Shown: piece by piece, positions 17,496 to 26,242 of the stretch | How positions within the stretch are numbered: the first letter of the stretch is position 1 | How the letters are laid out: each line of letters begins with the position of its first letter | Source: Sphingomonas sp. NFR15 | Lineage (GTDB): Bacteria > Pseudomonadota > Alphaproteobacteria > Sphingomonadales > Sphingomonadaceae | DNA: 64,000 nucleotides | Direction of reading: 5' to 3' | Assembly (NCBI RefSeq): GCF_900103265.1 | Contig: NZ_FMWX01000001.1 | Coordinates: forward strand, 1,121,753-1,185,752 | Program-made: the position numbers and the translations under genes | Notes under the pieces: generated by a model | Databases searched by the model: none | Told to the model about the DNA's origin: nothing | Seen by the model: only the letters and a program-made list of their open reading frames with translations

Positions 17496-20461
17496 GCGAC
17501 GACGCTTTCGCAGCGATCGCACAAAGCGAGGTCTTCGGTCACCTCGGGCAGCAACCGCCAGCAGCGGCCGCATTTATGATAGTCGGTGCGCGTCACCGAC
17601 ACACCCTCACCCTTTGTCACTTTCGCGACGATGAACGCCTCGGCCAGTTCGGCCGCATCGACCGGCAGCGAGGGCACCGTCACCTCGGCTTCGAGGCTGG
17701 AGCGCACCACCTTCTCGCGGCGCAGCGGCTCGATCGCCTCGGTGACTTGCGCGCGCAGGGCGCGCACCTCGGCCCAGAGCGTCGACACGCCATCGTCGCC
17801 CGGCACCGCCGGCAGTTCGGGCCATTCGAGGAAATGCACCGAGCCGTCCTCGCTCGGGAAGCGCGCCTGCCACACTTCCTCGGCCGTGAAGCACAGGATC
17901 GGCGCGGCGTAGCGCACCAAAGCATGGAACAGGATGTCGAACACGGTGCGCGCGGCACGGCGCTTGAGGTCGCTCGGCGCGTCGCAATAGAGCGAGTCCT
18001 TGCGGATATCGAAGTAGAAGGCCGACAGATCCTCGTTGGCGAAATCGGTGAGCAGCCGCAGATAACGGTTGAACTCATACGCCTCGGCCGCCGCCTTCAA
18101 CTCCACGTCGAGCGTGCCGAGCAGATGGAGCACGTAGCGCTCCAGTTCGGGCATCTCATCCGGCGCGACCGTCTCGACGTCGGTGAAGCCGTCGAGCGCA
18201 CCGAGCAGATAGCGGAAGGTGTTGCGCAACTTGCGATAGGCGTCCGAGGTGGTGTTGAGCACCTCCTTGCCGATCCGCACGTCCTCGAAATAATCGACCG
18301 AGGCGACCCACATGCGCAGGATGTCGGCACCACTCTCGCCGATCACCTTCAAGGGATCGACGACGTTGCCGAGGCTCTTCGACATTTTCCGCCCGTTGCC
18401 GTCGAGCGCGAAGCCGTGCGTCAGCACCGCGTCATAGGGCGCGCGCCCGCGCGTGCCGCAGCTTTCGAGCAGAGACGACTGGAACCAGCCGCGATGCTGG
18501 TCCGAACCTTCGAGATAGAGGTTGGCGCGAACGCCTTCGCCGTAGCGCGCCTCGATCACGAAGGCATGAGTCGAGCCGCTGTCGAACCACACGTCGAGGA
18601 TGTCGGTGACGACCTCATAGTCGGCCGCGTCATAGTCGGGGCCGAGCAGCGCCTGATGATCGGCCGAGAACCACGCATCGGCGCCGCCCGCCGTGAAAGC
18701 GTCGCGGATGCGCTGGTTGACCGCCGGGTCGCGGAGGTAGTCGCCCGTCGCGCGGTTGACGTAGAGCGCGATCGGCACGCCCCACGCGCGCTGGCGCGAG
18801 ATCACCCAATCGGGCCGCTGCGACACCATCGCGTTGATGCGGTTCTTGGCGCGCTCGGGCACCCAGCGGGTATGTTCGATCGCATCGAGCGCGATCTCGC
18901 GGAGGGTGGCGCCGTTGGAGCTAGGGGCGGCGTGCGTGGCACGTCCTTCGACAAGCTCAGGACGAACGGAGGGACTGGTCGCGCCGCTCTCTACACCGTT
19001 CGTGCTGAGCGAAGTCGAAGCACGTGCCCCGGACGGTTGGTCCATCGGAATGAACCACTGCGGCGTCGCGCGGAAGATCACCTTCGCCTTCGAGCGCCAG
19101 CTATGCGGATAGCTATGCGCGAAATCGTCGCTCGCCGCGAGCAGCGCGCCCGCAGCGCGCAGGTCGGAGCAGATCGGCCCCTCGGCGCTGACGAACTTCT
19201 TGTTGATGACGCTGCCCTGCCCGCCGAGCCACAGCCAGTCGGGCCGGTACATGCCCGCGCCATCGACCGCGAACACCGGATCGATGCCGTGCGCCTTGCA
19301 CAGCAGGAAATCGTCCTCGCCGTGATCGGGCGCCATGTGGACAAGGCCGGTGCCGGCATCGGTGGTGACGAAGTCGCCGGCGAGGAACGGACGCGGGCGC
19401 GCGAAGAACCCGCCGAGCGCGTGCATCGGGTGGCGCGCGGTTGCGCCAGTAAGGTCTGAGCCTCTGATGTTGGCCTCAACGACTAGGTTGACCTGATAAT
19501 CTCGCCCAAGCCCTTGTTGCATCCGGCTCTGCAACGCGCCGACCAAATGCGAGGCCACGATGTATCTGTTCTCAGCAATAGGAAGGAGTGGATGCGCTCC
19601 CTCAACGACATGAGCATCGCCAGAACCGCGCATGGTTGCACCAAGATGAAGCGCAACCACAGCGTACTCAATCTCCGGCCCATAAGCCAAAGCCTGGTTG
19701 ACCGGGATCGTCCACGGCGTCGTCGTCCAGATCACCGCATGCGCGCCGACCAGTTCGGGCGCGTTCGGCGCTTCCACAATCTCGAACGCCACGTCGATCT
19801 GGGTCGAGACCACGTCCTCATATTCGACCTCGGCTTCGGCGAGCGCGGTCTTTTCGACCGGGGACCACATCACCGGCTTGGCGCCGCGATAGAGCTGCCC
19901 CGACTCCGCGAACTTGAGCAACTCGCCGACGATCGACGCTTCCGCTTCGAACTTCATCGTCAGATAGGGATCGGCCCAGTCGCCCATCACGCCGAGCCGC
20001 TCGAACTGCGCGCGCTGCACCGCGACCCATTTCTCGGCATAGGCGCGGCACTCGGCGCGGAACTGCGCGACCGGTACCTGATCCTTGTCGAGCTTCTTGG
20101 CGCGATACGCTTCCTCGACCTTCCATTCGATCGGCAGGCCGTGGCAATCCCAGCCCGGCACGTAGGGCGCATCCTTGCCCAGCAGCGACTGGCTGCGGAC
20201 GATGATGTCCTTGAGCACCTTGTTCATCGCATGGCCCATGTGAATGTCGCCATTCGCGTAAGGCGGGCCGTCGTGCAGGATGAAGCGCTCGCGCCCGGCG
20301 CGCTGCTCGCGCAGCCGATCGTACAGGCCGAGCTTCTCCCAGCGCGCCAGGATCGCGGGTTCCTTGGCGGCGAGGCCGGCCTTCATCGGGAAGTCGGTCT
20401 TCGGCAGGAAGACGGTTTCGCGCCAGTCGCGCGGCGTATCGGATGCGGTGGTGTCGGTCAT
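17492..20461 (-). CDS. ileS: Isoleucyl-tRNA synthetase with an in-frame palindromic-repeat insertion
   Basis: A 989-residue class I synthetase that charges tRNA-Ile. It has the HIGH variant HMGH in PPYANGDIHMGHAMNK, KMSKS in GRKMSKSLGN, a CP1 editing domain (about 200-400) and a C-terminal zinc knuckle with CGRC...CDRC. The length is some 30-50 residues above the usual 940-960. The extra part is mostly a ~30-residue stretch near residues 478-508 (GARASTSLSTNG... to ...PELVEGRATHAA) that is the translation of a dispersed palindromic repeat. Residues ~257-340 in the editing domain are coded by DNA of noticeably lower G+C. First gene of the ileS-lspA-lipoprotein operon. Confidence 0.96.
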   Translation of the reverse strand: MTDTTASDTPRDWRETVFLPKTDFPMKAGLAAKEPAILARWEKLGLYDRLREQRAGRERFILHDGPPYANGDIHMGHAMNKVLKDIIVRSQSLLGKDAPYVPGWDCHGLPIEWKVEEAYRAKKLDKDQVPVAQFRAECRAYAEKWVAVQRAQFERLGVMGDWADPYLTMKFEAEASIVGELLKFAESGQLYRGAKPVMWSPVEKTALAEAEVEYEDVVSTQIDVAFEIVEAPNAPELVGAHAVIWTTTPWTIPVNQALAYGPEIEYAVVALHLGATMRGSGDAHVVEGAHPLLPIAENRYIVASHLVGALQSRMQQGLGRDYQVNLVVEANIRGSDLTGATARHPMHALGGFFARPRPFLAGDFVTTDAGTGLVHMAPDHGEDDFLLCKAHGIDPVFAVDGAGMYRPDWLWLGGQGSVINKKFVSAEGPICSDLRAAGALLAASDDFAHSYPHSWRSKAKVIFRATPQWFIPMDQPSGARASTSLSTNGVESGATSPSVRPELVEGRATHAAPSSNGATLREIALDAIEHTRWVPERAKNRINAMVSQRPDWVISRQRAWGVPIALYVNRATGDYLRDPAVNQRIRDAFTAGGADAWFSADHQALLGPDYDAADYEVVTDILDVWFDSGSTHAFVIEARYGEGVRANLYLEGSDQHRGWFQSSLLESCGTRGRAPYDAVLTHGFALDGNGRKMSKSLGNVVDPLKVIGESGADILRMWVASVDYFEDVRIGKEVLNTTSDAYRKLRNTFRYLLGALDGFTDVETVAPDEMPELERYVLHLLGTLDVELKAAAEAYEFNRYLRLLTDFANEDLSAFYFDIRKDSLYCDAPSDLKRRAARTVFDILFHALVRYAAPILCFTAEEVWQARFPSEDGSVHFLEWPELPAVPGDDGVSTLWAEVRALRAQVTEAIEPLRREKVVRSSLEAEVTVPSLPVDAAELAEAFIVAKVTKGEGVSVTRTDYHKCGRCWRLLPEVTEDLALCDRCESVVA
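18938..19028. repeat. Palindromic repeat, family C (GACGAACGG type), inserted inside ileS
   Basis: Inverted arms at 18938-18969 (containing CCTTCGACAAGCTCAG and GACGAACGG) and 18996-19028 (containing CCGTTCGTGCTGAGCG and AAGTCGAAGCACG). The same sequences occur in the gap after nrdB (36558-36797). The element keeps the ileS frame open and has no stop codon in that frame. Confidence 0.9.
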
Positions 20462-20557
20462 GGGTGCGCGCGCAATATACGAGGGGCGCGTGCGTTACAA
20501 ATTGTTCAAGGCGGTTCCCTTTCGCACCCGCGCGGCTAGGGACGGCGTTCAACCCTC

Positions 20558-21160
20558 ATGACCGACCTGATCGTCCAACTCATCGCCCGCAGCGGCTATC
20601 TCGGCATCTTCCTGCTGATGGCGCTGGAGAACATCTTCCCGCCGATCCCGTCGGAGGTCATCATGGGCCTGGGCGGCATCGCCGTCGCGCACGGCGAGAT
20701 GGACATGGTACCGCTCATCGTCGCAGGCACGCTGGGGACGACCGCCGGGAATTACGCCTGGTATGCGCTTGGCCGACATTTCGGTGTCGCACCACTCAAG
20801 CCCGTGGTGGCCCGCTGGGGCCGCTGGCTGACGGTCGAATGGCGCGATGTCGAGCGGCTCCATGCCTTCTTCCAGCGCCACGGCGAATGGGTGGCGTTCG
20901 TGTTCCGCTTCATGCCCGCCTTCCGCACGATCGTCTCGCTGCCGGCGGGGATGGCGCGCATGCAACGCTGGAAGTTCTGCCTGTGGACGACGGCAGGGGC
21001 GGCGATCTGGAACACGTTGCTGGCGTGGGCGGGCTGGTATCTCGGCGCGCGGTTCCGCGTGCTGGAGGCTTGGTTCGGCCCGGCAAGCGCGGCGATCATG
21101 GCCGCGGTGGCGGTGGTGTATGTGTGGCGCGTGGTGACGTGGAAGCCGCGGGGAGAATAA
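20558..21160 (+). CDS. DedA family membrane protein
   Basis: A 200-residue inner-membrane protein of the DedA/SNARE-associated family. The conserved re-entrant region is visible as ENIFPPIPSEVIMGLGG, followed by GTLGTTAGNYAWYALGR, and the second block FRFMPAFRTIVSLPAGMARM carries the essential Arg. Members are linked to membrane-potential maintenance and, for some, undecaprenyl- or phospholipid flipping. The gene is divergent from ileS (96-bp gap) and its stop is 2 bp from a palindromic repeat. No partner gene is evident. Confidence 0.9.
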   Translation: MTDLIVQLIARSGYLGIFLLMALENIFPPIPSEVIMGLGGIAVAHGEMDMVPLIVAGTLGTTAGNYAWYALGRHFGVAPLKPVVARWGRWLTVEWRDVERLHAFFQRHGEWVAFVFRFMPAFRTIVSLPAGMARMQRWKFCLWTTAGAAIWNTLLAWAGWYLGARFRVLEAWFGPASAAIMAAVAVVYVWRVVTWKPRGE

Positions 21161-21162
21161 GC

Positions 21163-21254
21163 GTCGCCCCGGCGCAGGCCGGGGCCGCTGCGTTATAGGG
21201 CACTCGGCTCGCCAAACTACGTAACGGCCCGGGCCTGCGCCGGGGCGACGGTTA
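21163..21254. repeat. Composite palindromic repeat, family B (GTCGCCCCGGC type)
   Basis: Two inverted ~28-bp arms beginning GTCGCCCCGGCGCAGGCC and ending GGCCTGCGCCGGGGCGAC, separated by about 30 bases. It fills the gap between the convergent DedA and HigA-like genes. The end of the element, GACGGTTA, supplies the TAA stop codon of the HigA-like gene on the minus strand. Other copies are at 27181-27271 and 27574-27659. Confidence 0.88.
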
Positions 21255-21572
21255 GGCGGCGCGAGGGACGATGCGGTCGAGGTCGCCGTCAAGCGCGCGC
21301 TTGGCTTCCTCAAGATCGAAGTCGTTTTGCAGCGCGAGGAACACACCTTCGGAAATACCGAAATAGCCGCTCAGCCGCAGATCGATCGCGGCATCGACAT
21401 CGAGCTTCGACGAGACGAGCGCGGCGAGACGCGTCTCATCGATACCCGCCCCCAGCGCGACTTCCGCCAAGGGGATTTCGCTGCCGATCAGAAAATCCTG
21501 GCGCAGAATGTCGCCGGGATGGACATTGTCCAGCCGGTCCTCATCCGCGATGGTAGTCCTCGATCCGGACAT
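21252..21572 (-). CDS. HigA-like XRE-type helix-turn-helix protein, no partner toxin
   Basis: A 106-residue protein matching the pattern of the HigA/VapI antitoxin family: VHPGDILRQDFL at the start, a helix-turn-helix (LAEVALGAGIDETRLAALVSSK), then AAIDLRLSGYFGISEGVFLALQNDFDLEEAK. In the family this part binds the promoter of a higBA pair. No HigB-type toxin gene lies next to it: the flanks are the family B repeat and uvrB. It could be an orphan antitoxin, a plain regulator, or the remnant of a broken module. An SD-like GGAGG lies just upstream. It is 27 bp downstream of uvrB on the same strand. Confidence 0.75.
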   Translation of the reverse strand: MSGSRTTIADEDRLDNVHPGDILRQDFLIGSEIPLAEVALGAGIDETRLAALVSSKLDVDAAIDLRLSGYFGISEGVFLALQNDFDLEEAKRALDGDLDRIVPRAA

Positions 21573-21599
21573 CCTCCGCGCCTCCGTTCGACCAGTGGT

Positions 21600-23810
21600 T
21601 TACCGCCCCCGCCGGCTCGCCCCCGGCAGCCCGGCGCGCATCTTCTGGCTCTTGCCATACCGCGTCTTGCGCGTTCCCGGCTTGCCCTCGTTCGAGCGGC
21701 CCATCACCGGCGCCACCGGGCGTTCGGCGCCGGGAAGCCCCAACTCCTCCGCTTCGAGCACGCGAATCTCGTCGCGCAAGCGGCCGGCTTCCTCGAATTC
21801 GAGGTCGGCGGCGGCGGTGCGCATTTTCTTCTCGAGCTCCTCGATATAGGCGCGCAGGTTGTGGCCGACCATGTGCGGGCGGTCCTCGTCGATCTCGACC
21901 GTGACCTGATCGCGCTGCGACACGTCCTGGATGATGTCGCCGATGTTGCGGCGGATCGTCAGCGGGGTGATGCCGTGTTCTTCGTTGTAGGCGCGCTGCT
22001 TCTCGCGGCGGCGGTTGGTCTCGTTGAGCGCGCGCTCCATGCTGCCGGTCATCCGGTCGGCGTAGAGGATGACGCGGCCGTCGACGTTGCGCGCGGCGCG
22101 GCCGATCGTCTGGATCAGCGAGGTTTCGGAGCGCAGGAAGCCTTCCTTGTCGGCGTCCATGATGCACACCAGCCCGCATTCGGGGATGTCGAGCCCCTCG
22201 CGCAGCAGATTGATGCCGACCAACACATCGTACACGCCGAGCCGCAGATCGCGGATGAGTTCGATCCGCTCGAGCGTCTCGACGTCCGAGTGCATGTAAC
22301 GGACCTTGAGCCCAGCCTCGTGCATGAACTCTGTCAAATCCTCGGCCATGCGCTTGGTCAGCGTGGTGACGAGCGTGCGATAGCCGAGCTCCGCGGTCTT
22401 GCGGCACTCGACGATGCAATCCTGCACCTGCTCCTCGACCGGCTTGATCTCGACCGGCGGGTCGATCAGCCCGGTCGGGCGGATCACCTGTTCGACGAAC
22501 ACGCCGCCGGTCTGCTCCATTTCCCAAGCGCCCGGCGTCGCCGAGACATAGGTGGTCTGCGGGCGCATCGCGTCCCATTCGTTGAAGCGTAGCGGCCGGT
22601 TGTCGATCGCGCTCGGCAGGCGGAAGCCATATTCGGCGAGCGTCAGCTTGCGGCGGTGGTCGCCGCGCGACATGCCGTTGATCTGGCCGACCGTCTGGTG
22701 GCTTTCATCGACGAACAGCAGCGCGTTGTCGGGCAGATATTCAAACAAGGTGGGCGGCGGCTCACCCGGAAGGCGGCCGGTCAGGAAGCGCGAGTAATTC
22801 TCGATGCCGGCGCATGATCCGGTCGCGGCGATCATTTCGAGATCGAAGTTGGTGCGCTGTTCGAGCCGCTGCGCTTCGAGCAGCTTGCCCTCGGGGATCA
22901 GTTCCTTGAGCCGCTCGGCGAGTTCGTGCTTGATCGCCTCCATCGCCTGTTTGAGCGTAGGGCCGGGCGTGACGTAATGCGAGTTCGCGTAGATGCGAAC
23001 ATAATCAAGATTAGCCACCTTCTTGCCGGTGAGCGGATCGAACTCGGTGATCTCCTCGATATCGTCGCCGAAGAAGGAGATGCGCCAGGCGGTATCCTCA
23101 TAGTGCGACGGGAAAATCTCGAGATTATCGCCCTTTACCCGGAAATTGCCGCGCGCGAAGGCGGCGTCGTTGCGCTTGTATTGCAGCGCGACGAGCTTGC
23201 GGACGATCTCGCGCTGGTCGACGCTCTGGCCCTTCTTGAGATCGAAGATCATCGCCGAATAGGTTTCGACCGAGCCGATACCGTACAGGCACGACACCGA
23301 GGCGACGATGATGACGTCGTCGCGTTCGAGCAAAGAGCGGGTCGCCGAGTGGCGCATCCGGTCGATCGCCTCGTTGGTCGAGCTTTCCTTCTCGATATAG
23401 GTGTCCGAGCGCGCGACGTACGCCTCGGGCTGATAATAATCGTAATAGCTGACGAAATATTCGACCGCATTGTCCGGGAAGAACGACTTCATCTCGCCGT
23501 AGAGCTGCGCCGCGAGGATCTTGTTGGGGGCGAGGATCAGCGCGGGGCGCTGCACCGCCTCGATCACCTTCGCCATCGTGAAGGTCTTGCCCGATCCGGT
23601 GACGCCGAGCAGCACCTGATCGCGCTCGCCGCTTTCGGTCTGCGCGACGAGTTCGGCGATCGCGGTGGGCTGGTCGCCGGCGGGGCTATAGTCCGAGACG
23701 ATCTTGAACGGCCGCCCGCCTTCCGCCTTGGGCGGGCGCGAGGGCCGGTGCGGGATGAAGGTCTGCCCGGTTTCGGGCTCGTCCAAGGTCGTGCGAATCT
23801 GGATTGCCAT
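21600..23810 (-). CDS. uvrB: Excinuclease ABC subunit B
   Basis: A 736-residue DNA-repair helicase-like subunit of the UvrABC nucleotide excision machine. Visible are Walker A GVTGSGKT, the beta-hairpin [11 protein letters not shown] that clamps damaged DNA, the DEAD-like VDESH, helicase motifs [14 protein letters not shown] and QTIGRAARN, and the C-terminal UVR motif [29 protein letters not shown] helix pair that binds UvrC. The start is MAIQIRTTL at 23810; the upstream 19 codons are not family-like. The last 25 residues are basic and Gly/Arg-rich. No LexA box was recognised. Confidence 0.97.
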   Translation of the reverse strand: MAIQIRTTLDEPETGQTFIPHRPSRPPKAEGGRPFKIVSDYSPAGDQPTAIAELVAQTESGERDQVLLGVTGSGKTFTMAKVIEAVQRPALILAPNKILAAQLYGEMKSFFPDNAVEYFVSYYDYYQPEAYVARSDTYIEKESSTNEAIDRMRHSATRSLLERDDVIIVASVSCLYGIGSVETYSAMIFDLKKGQSVDQREIVRKLVALQYKRNDAAFARGNFRVKGDNLEIFPSHYEDTAWRISFFGDDIEEITEFDPLTGKKVANLDYVRIYANSHYVTPGPTLKQAMEAIKHELAERLKELIPEGKLLEAQRLEQRTNFDLEMIAATGSCAGIENYSRFLTGRLPGEPPPTLFEYLPDNALLFVDESHQTVGQINGMSRGDHRRKLTLAEYGFRLPSAIDNRPLRFNEWDAMRPQTTYVSATPGAWEMEQTGGVFVEQVIRPTGLIDPPVEIKPVEEQVQDCIVECRKTAELGYRTLVTTLTKRMAEDLTEFMHEAGLKVRYMHSDVETLERIELIRDLRLGVYDVLVGINLLREGLDIPECGLVCIMDADKEGFLRSETSLIQTIGRAARNVDGRVILYADRMTGSMERALNETNRRREKQRAYNEEHGITPLTIRRNIGDIIQDVSQRDQVTVEIDEDRPHMVGHNLRAYIEELEKKMRTAAADLEFEEAGRLRDEIRVLEAEELGLPGAERPVAPVMGRSNEGKPGTRKTRYGKSQKMRAGLPGASRRGR

Positions 23811-23896
23811 GTCCGGCAATATGGGCTGTACCGCGCCCAGCCGCAACAAAGCGGGAACGGGTCGCACAAAACAAACCGTATCAAAGGGATGACTCC

Positions 23897-24490
23897 ATGC
23901 GTTTGGTGTTTGCCGCCGTTCTGACTCTGCCGCTCGCCGCCTGCGGCCCCGCCAAGACCCCGACCGTGGAGGCGACCAACGCGACGCCCGCCGAAGTGCA
24001 AGCCAAGGTGGCCGCGGCGACCGGCGACGCCGATCTCGTCAAGCCGGGGCGGTGGGAAGGCAGCATGACGATGCACGACATGCAGATGAGCGGCCTGCCC
24101 CCTGAGGTGCAGCAGCAGATGAGCGCGCGGATGACCGAGCCGCATCGCTTCACCAGTTGCGTCACGCCCGAAGACGTCAAGGCCAAGCGCGGCTTCTTCA
24201 CCGGCGCGAAGGACAGCCACTGCACCTACGACCATTTCACGATGGCGGGCGGCAAGATCGACGCGGCGATGGTCTGCAAGGAAACCGTCGGCACGATGAA
24301 GGCGACGATGGCGGGCAGCTACACGCCCGAAAGCTATCATTTCGACATGCGTTCGACCACCGAGGCGCCCGGTGCCGGCGCGGCGCCAGGCGGCCCGGGC
24401 GCGCAGAAGATGACGATCACGATCGACGCCAGGCGCACCGGCGAATGCCGTGGCGACGAGAACGGAGCGACGCCGAAAACCAAGCCGTAA
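23897..24490 (+). CDS. DUF3617 family lipoprotein
   Basis: A 197-residue predicted lipoprotein. The signal ends with the lipobox LAAC ([16 protein letters not shown]). The mature part has the DUF3617 pattern [20 protein letters not shown], then cysteines in [14 protein letters not shown] and MVCKE that may form a disulfide, and a closing [10 protein letters not shown]. It is divergent from uvrB. The family is common in sphingomonads; its function is unknown. The cell location is the periplasmic face, by the signal. Confidence 0.82.
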   Translation: MRLVFAAVLTLPLAACGPAKTPTVEATNATPAEVQAKVAAATGDADLVKPGRWEGSMTMHDMQMSGLPPEVQQQMSARMTEPHRFTSCVTPEDVKAKRGFFTGAKDSHCTYDHFTMAGGKIDAAMVCKETVGTMKATMAGSYTPESYHFDMRSTTEAPGAGAAPGGPGAQKMTITIDARRTGECRGDENGATPKTKP

Positions 24491-24540
24491 GGCGCCACTG
24501 CCTGCGCGGCGGAGCGTGCCCCGCCCGCGCCGTCCCGCGC

Positions 24541-24565
24541 GGAACGCCGCGCCCGAATGTGCGTT
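24541..24565 (+). promoter_or_regulatory. EcfG-type (general stress response) promoter, GGAAC-N16-CGTT
   Basis: GGAAC at 24541-24545 and CGTT at 24562-24565 are separated by exactly 16 bases, the consensus of the alphaproteobacterial EcfG sigma factor (PhyR-NepR-EcfG circuit). The element ends 27 bases before the start of the small secreted GCG/CRPN protein, leaving room for a short leader with a strong GGAGGAGG ribosome site. Confidence 0.72.
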
Positions 24566-24592
24566 CCACCGCCTCCGAAGGAGGAGGTGTGT

Positions 24593-24868
24593 ATGCGTAA
24601 ACGTGTTGCCGCCGCACTGGCGATCGGGATCGCGATGCTGTCGGTATCGAGCGCCGAGGCGCGCGACGGCTGCGGCCCCGGCGGGCATCGCAATCGCTGG
24701 GGCGATTGCCGCCCCAACCGCGGGCCGGTGATCGTCGAGCGTGGCCCGGTGGTGGTCGAGCGCGGGCCGCTGGTGGTCGATCGCTATTATGCCGGTCGCG
24801 GCTATTGGGACGGCCGGCGCTATTGGCATCGCCGTCAACGCTGGCACGGCGGCTGGCGCTACTGGTAA
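24593..24868 (+). CDS. Small secreted GCG_CRPN-type repeat protein
   Basis: A 91-residue protein. Residues 1-22 are a signal peptide (ending SSAEA), followed by the GCGPGGHRNRWGDCRPNRG block that names the GCG_CRPN family. Then come three near-repeats of GPVIVERGP and an aromatic/basic tail with many Tyr, Trp, Arg and His residues. The ATG at 24593 has a near-perfect Shine-Dalgarno AAGGAGGAGG 7 bases upstream, showing high translation. An EcfG-type promoter precedes it. It is likely a periplasmic or surface protein induced in stress. The biochemical role is not known. Confidence 0.8.
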   Translation: MRKRVAAALAIGIAMLSVSSAEARDGCGPGGHRNRWGDCRPNRGPVIVERGPVVVERGPLVVDRYYAGRGYWDGRRYWHRRQRWHGGWRYW

Positions 24869-24875
24869 GTCTCCC

Positions 24876-24900
24876 GCGCCGTCGCCGTGCGCGGCGGCGC
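24876..24900. terminator. GC-rich stem-loop between convergent genes
   Basis: GCGCCG...GCGGCGGCGC forms an imperfect stem right after the GCG_CRPN stop, followed by GCTTTG. It may stop this transcript, and possibly the convergent hydrolase transcript. The lack of a long T-run keeps confidence low. Confidence 0.4.
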
Positions 24901-24964
24901 GCTTTGCCCTATCCGCCGCGCCGCATCGCCATCAGGCCAGCGCGGACCATCGCCGGGCGCAACG

Positions 24965-26146
24965 TCACGGCAAGCTCCGCACCGCCGGCGAGGCGAGGCA
25001 CGCCGCCGTAGCGGCCGGCAGAACAGGCTTCGCCACCGGCGGCGCATACGGCGCGATCGGTACCGGGCGGCCGAACGCGACGGTGCCGAAGCCGCTCAAA
25101 CCGCGACAGCGCTCGATCGCCGCGAGCAGACGCGGCGGCGTGTCATAGGCTTCGTAGGACAGGCGGAAAGTCCCCCAGTGGATGCCGATCGCGCTCGATG
25201 CGCCAAGCCGGCGATACACCTCGACCGCGTCGATCGGCCCGATATGGCTGCCCGCCGCCATTTGCCCGGCGGAAAAGCGGAACGCGCCGATCGGGATCAA
25301 CGCCAGCCGCACCGGGCCATAGGCCGCCGCCTCGTCCGCCCAGCGCAGATCGCCCGCGCCGGTGTCGCCCGCGAAGAACAGATTGCCGCCGGGCAGCGTC
25401 ACCACGAAGCTGGACCACAATGCCCGGTTGCGATCGGCCATCCAGCGGCTGCCCCAATGGTGATTGCGCGTCACGATCACCTCGACGCCGGGCTTGACCG
25501 GCACGCGGCCGCCCCAATCCCGCGCGATCGCGGGGACGCCCGCCTGGCCGATGACGCTGTCATTGCCCAGGCTGGTGACGATGCGGGGGTGATCGCGATC
25601 CCACAATCGTTTGAGCGTGGCGAGGTCCAGATGGTCGTAATGGTCATGGCTGACCAGGACGAGGTCGATCTTCGGCAGCGAGTCGAACGCCACGCCCGGT
25701 TCGGCGACGCGCTTGGGGCCAAGCCCGAGCGGCCCGGCGCGCGGCGACCAGACCGGATCGGTGAGAATGTTCAGCCCCTGCGTCTGCACCAGCACGGTGG
25801 CGTGCCCGACCCAGGTGGCGAGCATCGCGTCGCCGCTGACGCGCGGCGGCGGTGCGACGCGGCGGACGGCGACGTGATCGGGCCACGCCGGGCGCCCGTC
25901 GCTGCCGGTGAGGAAGCGCACCATCATGCCCAGGCCCGGCGCCGGCGCGGGTTTGCCGCCGGGGCGGGCGGCGGGCGCGAACGTGTCGTCACCATCGGGA
26001 TTGGCGAAGCGCCTGCCGTCGAAATGCCCGCTCACCGGTCCGCGATAATAGCGCGCGTCGAGGAAGCGGGGCAGAACCGTGATCGCAAGGCAGATCAAGA
26101 CGACGATCCACAGGATCGCCGCCACCAGGAAACGAAGAAACCGCAT
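24965..26146 (-). CDS. MBL-fold metallo-hydrolase, membrane-anchored (NAPE-PLD-like/UlaG-like)
   Basis: A 393-residue protein. The first ~25 residues are a single hydrophobic anchor (FLRFLVAAILWIVVLICLAI). The metallo-beta-lactamase domain carries HDHYDHLD (HxHxDH), TRNHHWGSR, FFAGDTGAGD and GIHWGTF as metal ligands. The arrangement WVGHATVLVQTQGLNILTDPVWS is typical of the NAPE-PLD-like branch. The family includes phosphodiesterases and lactonases; the substrate here is unknown. The start at 26146 is the ATG directly before the hydrophobic segment; 26164 is an alternative. Monocistronic. Confidence 0.83.
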   Translation of the reverse strand: MRFLRFLVAAILWIVVLICLAITVLPRFLDARYYRGPVSGHFDGRRFANPDGDDTFAPAARPGGKPAPAPGLGMMVRFLTGSDGRPAWPDHVAVRRVAPPPRVSGDAMLATWVGHATVLVQTQGLNILTDPVWSPRAGPLGLGPKRVAEPGVAFDSLPKIDLVLVSHDHYDHLDLATLKRLWDRDHPRIVTSLGNDSVIGQAGVPAIARDWGGRVPVKPGVEVIVTRNHHWGSRWMADRNRALWSSFVVTLPGGNLFFAGDTGAGDLRWADEAAAYGPVRLALIPIGAFRFSAGQMAAGSHIGPIDAVEVYRRLGASSAIGIHWGTFRLSYEAYDTPPRLLAAIERCRGLSGFGTVAFGRPVPIAPYAPPVAKPVLPAATAACLASPAVRSLP

Positions 26147-26242
26147 GACGTGCCGTTGAGCCATTGTGCGGCGCGGCGCAACCCCGCGCGGAGCGCCCGT
26201 CGCCCCGCACACCGGATAGCGCGGGTCAGGCGGCCGCGTGCG

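Noticed and set aside
18938..19028. Frameshift or assembly error in ileS
   Set aside because: The frame stays open on both sides, and the inserted DNA matches a repeat family seen elsewhere in the window, so a true insertion is simpler.
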